From JAFGMR01 sp964632755 (GTDB taxonomy: Archaea; Halobacteriota; Methanosarcinia; Methanotrichales; Methanotrichaceae): a stretch of 13,624 nt of DNA. The notes beneath the pieces are model-generated. The model did not search any database. It was not told the DNA's origin and worked only from the letters and a program-made list of their open reading frames with translations. This document shows positions 7,800-13,624 of this stretch, piece by piece. Made by a program: the position numbers and the translations under genes. Each line of letters opens with the position of its first letter. Position 1 is the first letter of the stretch. Where the stretch lies: NCBI GenBank assembly GCA_964632755.1, contig CAZWDT010000060.1:1-13624 (forward strand), given 5' to 3'.

Positions 7800-7906
7800 T
7801 AGTTGGAGTTATAATCGATGGGCTATTTGGCACTATTTCGCTATGTCTTATTGCGCCATCTGACCGCAAGGGATATTATGTTATCCAATATCCACTAGAC
7901 CACTGA
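7769..7906 (+). pseudogene. Unidentified coding-looking fragment
   Basis: A frame open from 7769 to a TGA at 7904-7906 encodes 45 residues including DLDAVIVGVIIDGLFGTI and DRKGYYVIQYPLDH. It has no ATG, GTG or TTG start with a ribosome site. The hydrophobic core followed by a polar aromatic end looks like the C-terminal part of a real protein rather than random sequence, but I do not recognise the family. It overlaps the toxin remnant by about 30 nt in a different frame, as expected if two fragments were joined by deletion. Confidence 0.25.
7871..7893 (+). promoter_or_regulatory. Perfect 7-bp inverted repeat upstream of the helicase/methylase operon
   Basis: GGATATT (7871-7877) and AATATCC (7887-7893) are perfect inverted copies separated by 9 nt, ending 67 nt before the helicase start. 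The arm also contains a TATA-like GATATTATG, which predicts a transcript start near 7900. This arrangement would suit an operator overlapping the promoter. No regulator gene is present in the window to pair with it. Confidence 0.35.
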
Positions 7907-7949
7907 ATTAAGCCAGTAAGATGATCCTAACGGCCAATTCTGGTTTCAA

Positions 7950-7957
7950 GGTGGGAG
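7950..7957 (+). promoter_or_regulatory. Shine-Dalgarno site of the helicase gene
   Basis: GGTGGGAG lies 3 nt before ATG 7961, and its GGTG core ends 7 nt before it. A second in-frame ATG at 7973 is also within reach of this site, so the true start could be four residues later. Confidence 0.5.
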
Positions 7958-7960
7958 AGT

Positions 7961-10900
7961 ATGACTGCGATCATGGACTACTCAGATATCAAGCCAAATG
8001 TGATCCTACGAGGGCCACTATTTCCCGAACCAGTCCAAGTTATTACAGTAATTCCAATGGGAGATGCCATCAAGGTAATTGGGAAGGGACTAAACACCGG
8101 CAAGCTTCATGATCCCATATTATCCGCAGAGCAACTAGCAACTCTGGAGACCACACCTGAAGATGAACCCTTTGATGGCGATGCTAAAAACTTCCGCCTT
8201 GGCGTTGAAGCTATGCGGCTGGCCCTAGCCTACGAATATGATCCTTACTTCACATTATCCATCGCCAGGGTAGATCCTTTACCCCATCAGCTAGAAGCAG
8301 TCTACGACTATTTCCTGAAGCTTCCTCGCATACGCTTCCTCTTAGCAGACGACCCCGGAGCGGGCAAAACCATCATGGCCGGTCTGCTAATCAAGGAATT
8401 GAAGATCCGTGGCCTCATTAAGCGTATCCTCATTGTCTCTCCTGCCAACCTCACCTTCCAGTGGCAACGTGAGATGCAGGACAAGTTCAGAGAACATTTC
8501 GAAGTATTAAGAAGCGACATTCTCCGGGCCAACTACGGCTCTAATCCCTGGCAAGAGAGAAACCAGATCGTGACTTCGATGCCATGGGTCTCTATAATTG
8601 AGGATGCCAAAGAGAGTCTTCTGCGCAGCCACTGGGATCTTATCGTCGTGGACGAGGCCCATAAAATGAGTGCCTATAGCCCGGATCACAAGACTTTGGC
8701 TTATCAGTTAGGTGAGGCGCTCTCCGACAGAACCGATCACTTCCTGCTGATGACTGCAACGCCTCATAAAGGCGATCCGGCCAACTTCAGCCTCTTCTTG
8801 CGGCTACTGGATAAGGATGTCTATGCTGATATAAAGAGCCTTGAAGAGGCGATGAGGCGGCACGAGGCCCCCTTTTATCTTCGCAGAGTGAAAGAGGCAA
8901 TGGTCACCTTCCCAGATCCAAATACAGGTAAGGCCAAGAGTCTTTTCACGAGGCGGCTGGTCAAGACTATTGAATTTGAAATCGACAGTGATGAATGGGA
9001 TTTGTACAACTCATTGACAGAATATGTTCAGGCGCAGTCAATTAAGGCGGCACAGGATAACTCAGCCCGTGGCCGTGCCCTCGGCTTCACCATGGCCATG
9101 CTCCAAAGAAGGTTTGCTTCCAGCATCTATGCCCTCCGGCGCAGTCTAGAGCGGATCAAGGACAAGCGAGAAAAGGTACTCAAAGATCCTGAGGGTTATC
9201 GTCAGCAGCAGAAGCTCAAGAAAGTACCTGAGGATTATGAAGAATTGCCCGAGGACGAGCAGCAAGAGATACTCGATGACCTGGAGGGCGTTGTAGCATC
9301 CATAGATCCAGATGCTCTAAAAGAGGAAATATTCCAGCTTGGCAAGCTAATCGATCTAGCCCGGCTTCTGGAGCAGCGGGAAGTTGAATCTAAGCTGCGC
9401 AAGTTGAAAGACGTATTAACCGAGCAGGGCGTCTTCAAGGACCCGAAGATGAAGCTGCTCCTATTCACGGAACATAAGGACACTCTTGACTACCTGGCAG
9501 GAGATGGAAAGGATGGGCGGCCACTGGGCAAGCTGAGAGAATGGGGCCTGTCCCTCGCCCAGATCCACGGAGGCATGAAGATAGGCGACCGTGATGCTCC
9601 GGGGACTAGAATAAATGCAGAACGGATATTCAAGGAGGAGTGCCAGGTCATGGCGGCCACCGAGGCCGCTGGAGAGGGAATCAACCTTCAGTTCTGCTGG
9701 TTCATGATCAACTACGACATACCCTGGAACCCCATGAGGCTGGAGCAACGGATGGGTCGTATCCACAGGTATGGCCAGGAAAATGACTGCCTGATCTTAA
9801 ATTTCGTATCGACCAAAACCCGTGAAGGCCGAGTGCTCCAGAAACTCTTCGAAAGGATCAAGCAGATAGAGAAAGACCTTGACCCCAAAAACACGGGCAA
9901 GGTATTCAATGTCTTGGGCGAAGTACTTCCCTCTAACCAGCTTGAACGGATGCTGCGGGATATGTACGCCAATATCACCTCGGAAGATGCTATCAAGAGC
10001 CGCATTGTCGAGGAAGTGGACATAGACCGCTTCCGCCAGATCACTGAGCACACTCTTGAGGGGCTGGCAAAGAAAGAGCTGAACTTATCTGCTATTATCG
10101 GTAAATCAGAGGAAGCCAAGGAAAGGCGTTTGGTTCCTGAGGTGATAGAGGACTTCTTCCTCAAGGCTGCGCCTTTGACCGGCATAACCCTGAAAGAAGC
10201 AAAGCAAAACCCGCATATCTACAGACTTAGTGGAAAGGTTCCGAGAAACCTCTGGCCGATAGGCGAGGCGCAAGAAGGGCAGTATGGCAAACTGGGCAAG
10301 GAGTATAAGCAGATAGTCTTTGATAAGGCGCTCCTTGCCAAAGACTCCACCGTGGAATGGGTGACTCCCGGCCATCCACTATTCGAGGCAGTCAGGGTCT
10401 GTGCATTGCGTAAAGTGGAGGCGGATCTGAGAAATGGAGCTATCTTCTTTGACCTTTACAGCAAAGAACCTTCCAGGTTAGATGTGTACTCCGCGGCGGT
10501 CAAAGATGGCCGTGGTAACGTCATACATCAACGCATATTCGTGGTCCAGACAGATATGGCTGGCACCATTACCATCCGGCAGCCTACTATCTTCCTGGAT
10601 CTGATACCCTCAATGACTCAAGTCCCACCTCCAAACGGAAATAGCCTGCCGGAACGCGATCAAGTAGAACAATCCTTGTTTCGTATGGCGCTGTTGCCTT
10701 TCTTGCAAGAGATAAACGCCCAAAGGACAAAGGAGATAGAGACTATCGAGCGCCATATGGAGATTAGCCTAAACGAGCTGATCGTTAGGCAGAACGTGAT
10801 CCTGAGCGATCTAATGGATAAGCGGCAAGCGGGTGAGACGGCGCAGCCCATTGCGGCCAGCATAAAATCGACTGACGATCGCCTGGATGATCTGTTTGAG

Positions 10901-11419
10901 AGGCTGGAGCGGCGCAGAAGAGAGCTAAAGCAGGAGCATAATCTCACCATCTCTGACATCCAGCATCATGGCCGGGCCTGGGTACTGCCTCACCCGGAGA
11001 GAAAATCTCCCAGAATGGTCCAAATGGTCCAGGATGAGGGGATCGAGAAGATTGCTGTTGCCGCGGTCATCGCCCATGAGGAAGCACGGGGCTGGAGGGT
11101 AGAGAGCGTGGAGCAGGACAGCCGGGGTTTTGATCTGATATCAAGGAAACCCCATCCGGAAGATCCGCAGACGGCGGTGGAAGTTAGGTTCATCGAGGTG
11201 AAGGGACGAGCCGGGGTGGGTGAGATAGCCCTGACATCCAACGAATACAAGACTGCTGATAGGCTGAAGAACGACTACTGGCTTTATGTGGTCTTCAATT
11301 GCGCATCGAAGCCGGAGATCCATCAAGTCCAAGACCCGAGTCGCCTGGGATGGGAGCCACTGGTGAAGATAGAGCACTATCATGTGGGTTCTGCGAAGAT
11401 CTTAGGAGCCAGCAAATGA
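7961..11419 (+). CDS. SNF2-family helicase with C-terminal DUF3883-like domain (DrmD-like defence helicase)
   Basis: A 1152-residue ATP-dependent DNA translocase. The first RecA-like lobe (about 95-300) has Walker A DDPGAGKT at 130-137, the Walker B box DEAH at 231-234 and motif III TATPH at 265-269. The second lobe (about 450-650) contains LLFTEHKDTLDYL, GEGINLQF and motif VI QRMGRIHRYGQ, with arginines 597, 600 and 603. A long charged region, probably coiled coil, spans about 905-1015. The C-terminus (about 1035-1145) resembles DUF3883, found fused to defence helicases, with Asp1058, Glu1079 and Lys1081 (IEVKG) spaced like a PD-(D/E)xK nuclease core. The gene overlaps the methyltransferase gene by 4 nt, so they are co-transcribed. 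This SNF2 type beside a DUF1156 methylase matches DrmD of class 1 DISARM, where it is thought to act on invading DNA. Related helicase/methylase systems with a DUF499 ATPase are the main alternative. Confidence 0.9.
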   Translation: MTAIMDYSDIKPNVILRGPLFPEPVQVITVIPMGDAIKVIGKGLNTGKLHDPILSAEQLATLETTPEDEPFDGDAKNFRLGVEAMRLALAYEYDPYFTLSIARVDPLPHQLEAVYDYFLKLPRIRFLLADDPGAGKTIMAGLLIKELKIRGLIKRILIVSPANLTFQWQREMQDKFREHFEVLRSDILRANYGSNPWQERNQIVTSMPWVSIIEDAKESLLRSHWDLIVVDEAHKMSAYSPDHKTLAYQLGEALSDRTDHFLLMTATPHKGDPANFSLFLRLLDKDVYADIKSLEEAMRRHEAPFYLRRVKEAMVTFPDPNTGKAKSLFTRRLVKTIEFEIDSDEWDLYNSLTEYVQAQSIKAAQDNSARGRALGFTMAMLQRRFASSIYALRRSLERIKDKREKVLKDPEGYRQQQKLKKVPEDYEELPEDEQQEILDDLEGVVASIDPDALKEEIFQLGKLIDLARLLEQREVESKLRKLKDVLTEQGVFKDPKMKLLLFTEHKDTLDYLAGDGKDGRPLGKLREWGLSLAQIHGGMKIGDRDAPGTRINAERIFKEECQVMAATEAAGEGINLQFCWFMINYDIPWNPMRLEQRMGRIHRYGQENDCLILNFVSTKTREGRVLQKLFERIKQIEKDLDPKNTGKVFNVLGEVLPSNQLERMLRDMYANITSEDAIKSRIVEEVDIDRFRQITEHTLEGLAKKELNLSAIIGKSEEAKERRLVPEVIEDFFLKAAPLTGITLKEAKQNPHIYRLSGKVPRNLWPIGEAQEGQYGKLGKEYKQIVFDKALLAKDSTVEWVTPGHPLFEAVRVCALRKVEADLRNGAIFFDLYSKEPSRLDVYSAAVKDGRGNVIHQRIFVVQTDMAGTITIRQPTIFLDLIPSMTQVPPPNGNSLPERDQVEQSLFRMALLPFLQEINAQRTKEIETIERHMEISLNELIVRQNVILSDLMDKRQAGETAQPIAASIKSTDDRLDDLFERLERRRRELKQEHNLTISDIQHHGRAWVLPHPERKSPRMVQMVQDEGIEKIAVAAVIAHEEARGWRVESVEQDSRGFDLISRKPHPEDPQTAVEVRFIEVKGRAGVGEIALTSNEYKTADRLKNDYWLYVVFNCASKPEIHQVQDPSRLGWEPLVKIEHYHVGSAKILGASK
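11404..11408 (+). promoter_or_regulatory. Shine-Dalgarno site of the methyltransferase gene inside the helicase gene
   Basis: AGGAG lies 7 nt before ATG 11416, within the last helicase codons. With the ATGA stop/start overlap it supports translational coupling of the two genes. Confidence 0.6.
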
Positions 11420-13624
11420 GCAATGTAAAATATCCCAAGCGCCTCATCGAGGTCGACCTGCCCATAAAGAAGATCAGCGCCCACGCCCGCCGGGAGAAGT
11501 CCATCCGCCACGGTCATATCTCCACGCTGCACATCTGGTGGGCGAGACGGCCTCTGGCCGCCTGCCGGGCCGTGATCTGTGCAGCTCTCTGGCCCGATCC
11601 AGCCCAGGAAGACTGCCCGCTCGGGTTCCGTGAGGATGCTGCTGCCATCATGGCCCGCTTCTGGAACCCCATTGGCAGGATCGATCTGGACTTTTCCGAC
11701 CCCATGGCGCTGCGCAAAGCCCTGCTCGATTTCATCGCCGACTTCGCCAACTGGGACAACTCAACCAAGAAGGAGTACCTGGAGACAGCCTGCGCCCTGA
11801 CCCAATCGGCCCACGAGGCCCTGGGAGGCGCCCCAGGCACTCGGCCCATGGTGGTCGACCCCTTCGCAGGAGGGGGAGCGATCCCACTGGAGGCGCTGCG
11901 GGTGGGGGCAGACGCCTTCGCCTCGGACCTGAACCCGGTCGCCGTCCTCCTCAACAAGGTCGTTCTCGAGTACATCCCGAAATACGGCCAGAAGCTGGCA
12001 GATGAGGTGCGAAAATGGGGCGAGTGGATCAAGGTCGAGGCGGAAAAGGATCTGGGCCAATTTTACCCGAAAGACCCGGATGGAGCAACGCCCATCGCCT
12101 ACCTCTGGGCGCGGACGGTCACCTGCGAGGGGCCAGGATGCGGGGCGGAGGTGCCGCTCATGCGGTCGCTGTGGCTGGCCAAGAAGAGCAATCGATCGAT
12201 TGCTTTGAGGATGATTCCCGACCAGGAAAAAAAGTGCGTTGATTTCGAGATAATCCATGATTTCAAGCCCCAGGATGTGGGCGAGGGCACTGTGCGGCGT
12301 GGCTCGGCCACCTGTCCGATCTGCGGCTACACGACGCCCGTTGCCTCCGTCCGCCGCCAGCTCAAGGCGCGGAGAGGCGGCGCAGCCGACGCCAGGCTCT
12401 TCTGCGTCGTCACGACGAGGCCGGGCCGGCAGGGGCGGTTCTACCGGCTGCCTGTCGCGCGGGATCTCGAGGCCGCAGAGAAGGCCGCGGCGGAGCTTGC
12501 GCGGAGGAAGGCGGCGCACACGGGCGCGCTCTCCCTGGTGCCGGATGAGCCATATCCTGATGAAACAGGGTCAGGGGCTCTAAGTTCTTCAGTTTCGTAT
12601 GGTCTCAGGGAGTGGGGCAGCCTCTTTGCTCCCAGGCAGGCCCTGGCGCTCACGACGCTGGCCCGGCTGGTGCGGGAGGCCGGGGTGAGGCTGGCTGCAG
12701 AGCACGAGAACGGGCTAGCGGTGGCGGTGCAGACGTGTTTGGCGTTGGCGGTGGATCGGCAAGCTGATGCGACATCATCGCTTTGTAGATGGCACATTAC
12801 TAGAGAGCTACACACGGGTACATTTGGCCGCCAAGCACTTCCCATGGTTTGGGATTTTTCAGAAGTAAATGTTCTCTCTAAATTGACTGGCGGTTTCCCT
12901 GGTGCACTTGAATGGGTAACGCAAGTTTGTGAGGCTAATAGATCTCAACTAATATGTGGAAGTGCTGAATTAGATTCTGCAATTGCCCATCCTCTTCCCA
13001 ATGATTTCGCCCAGTGCTTCTTCACAGATCCTCCTTATTACGATGCAATTGCTTACGGAGATCTTTCAGATTTCTTCTACGTTTGGCTGCGTAGGACATT
13101 ATTTGAGACCCATCCCATTTTATTTTCTGATCCATTGGTCGACAAAACAGAGGAACTCGTTCATTTATCAAAACGATTTCCAGGTCCATACTCCCACAAG
13201 ACTAAGGAATACTTCGAAGAAAATATGCAACAAGCAATGGCAGAAGGCCGACGTATATTAACTCCTGATGGTATTGGCATTATCGTTTTTGCTCACAAAT
13301 CCACCAGCGGCTGGGAGGCGATGCTTCAGGCGATGATCGAAGCTGGCTGGATAATCACCGCTTCCTGGCCCATCGACACCGAGATGGGTGCTCGGATGAA
13401 TGCTTTTAAAGCCGCAACTCTTGCCTCCTCCATCCACCTAGTCTGCCGCCCGCGGGAGAATCCCGACGGCTCCGTCCGGGAAGATGACGTGGGCAACTGG
13501 AGCGATGTCCTGTCCGAGCTTCCCCAGCGCATTCACGCCTGGCTTCCCGGCCTGGCTGCCGAGGGCGTCGTGGGCGCAGATGCCATCTTCTCCTGCCTAG
13601 GACCGGCCCTGGAGATCTACAGCC
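11416..13624 (+). CDS. DUF1156/COG1743 N6-adenine DNA methyltransferase with zinc ribbon (3' end outside the window)
   Basis: The frame is open from ATG 11416 to the window edge (736 codons) with no stop; the family is usually about 900-1000 residues. Residues 4-60 form the DUF1156 opening (KRLIEVDLPIKKIS, then HIWWARRPLAACRA). The S-adenosylmethionine motif DPFAGGGAIPLEA begins at Asp148, with DLNP at 171-174. A zinc ribbon is suggested by Cys237/Cys242 and Cys300/Cys303. The catalytic motif DPPYYD begins at Asp538, followed by DLSDFFYVWLRR. It should methylate the amino group of adenine in a specific site. The order (cofactor motif, long insert, DPPY) is alpha-like. In DISARM-type systems the methylase marks host DNA as self, like DrmMI. 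Composition is odd: 12841-13260 is 41% GC by count, while sampled lines in 11461-12540 are 62-77%. Function is confident, system assignment less so. Confidence 0.92.
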   Translation, partial: MSNVKYPKRLIEVDLPIKKISAHARREKSIRHGHISTLHIWWARRPLAACRAVICAALWPDPAQEDCPLGFREDAAAIMARFWNPIGRIDLDFSDPMALRKALLDFIADFANWDNSTKKEYLETACALTQSAHEALGGAPGTRPMVVDPFAGGGAIPLEALRVGADAFASDLNPVAVLLNKVVLEYIPKYGQKLADEVRKWGEWIKVEAEKDLGQFYPKDPDGATPIAYLWARTVTCEGPGCGAEVPLMRSLWLAKKSNRSIALRMIPDQEKKCVDFEIIHDFKPQDVGEGTVRRGSATCPICGYTTPVASVRRQLKARRGGAADARLFCVVTTRPGRQGRFYRLPVARDLEAAEKAAAELARRKAAHTGALSLVPDEPYPDETGSGALSSSVSYGLREWGSLFAPRQALALTTLARLVREAGVRLAAEHENGLAVAVQTCLALAVDRQADATSSLCRWHITRELHTGTFGRQALPMVWDFSEVNVLSKLTGGFPGALEWVTQVCEANRSQLICGSAELDSAIAHPLPNDFAQCFFTDPPYYDAIAYGDLSDFFYVWLRRTLFETHPILFSDPLVDKTEELVHLSKRFPGPYSHKTKEYFEENMQQAMAEGRRILTPDGIGIIVFAHKSTSGWEAMLQAMIEAGWIITASWPIDTEMGARMNAFKAATLASSIHLVCRPRENPDGSVREDDVGNWSDVLSELPQRIHAWLPGLAAEGVVGADAIFSCLGPALEIYS

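Noticed and set aside
11514..12845. Minus-strand frames of 134-252 codons within the methyltransferase region
   Set aside because: They lie opposite a frame with clear DUF1156, cofactor, zinc-ribbon and DPPY motifs, and are explained by high GC content and few stop codons.

Overview
The window looks like an accessory stretch of a euryarchaeal, probably methanogen, genome. The archaeal signs are AT-rich TATA/BRE-like promoter candidates and Shine-Dalgarno sites of the GGAGGTG type. There is also a large secreted beta-helix protein of a style common in methanogens and a RelBE-like pair of archaeal type. Methanotrichaceae (Methanothrix) is my best guess, but nothing here proves it. No tRNA, rRNA, CRISPR array, transposase or integrase was seen.

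Layout. (1) 1-260 has no convincing gene; it holds an imperfect hairpin downstream of the first gene. (2) 261-3518, minus strand: a 1085-residue secreted protein made of a Ser/Gly/Ala-rich N-terminal part, a seven-unit PLL-like propeller and a Pmp-like parallel beta-helix. (3) 3612-4575, plus strand: the remnant of a neurotransmitter:sodium symporter (NSS) that has lost its 5' end, probably several C-terminal helices, and its reading frame near 4476. (4) 4942-6981: an exported S9 prolyl-oligopeptidase-type serine peptidase with its Ser/Asp/His triad visible. (5) 6982-7460: a very GC-rich patch that may encode one small membrane protein. (6) 7497-7906: an antitoxin followed by a toxin fragment, then an unassigned coding-looking scrap. 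(7) 7961-13624: two overlapping plus-strand genes, an SNF2 helicase with a C-terminal DUF3883-like domain and a DUF1156/COG1743 N6-adenine DNA methyltransferase. The methyltransferase runs off the right edge without a stop.

The last pair is the functional core. The genes overlap by ATGA, so they are almost certainly one operon. A DrmD-like SNF2 helicase next to a DUF1156 methylase is the start of a DISARM class 1-like (or related helicase/methylase) anti-phage system. The genes that would name the exact type (drmA, drmB, drmC, or alternatively a DUF499 ATPase and others) would lie beyond 13624.

Base composition is patchy. By hand count, the helicase lines sampled are about 43-55% GC, the first 1.3 kb of the methyltransferase mostly 62-77%, its catalytic middle (12841-13260) 41%, and its visible 3' part is high again. 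Together with the decayed transporter and decayed toxin this suggests a rearranging defence/accessory region with a mosaic methyltransferase.
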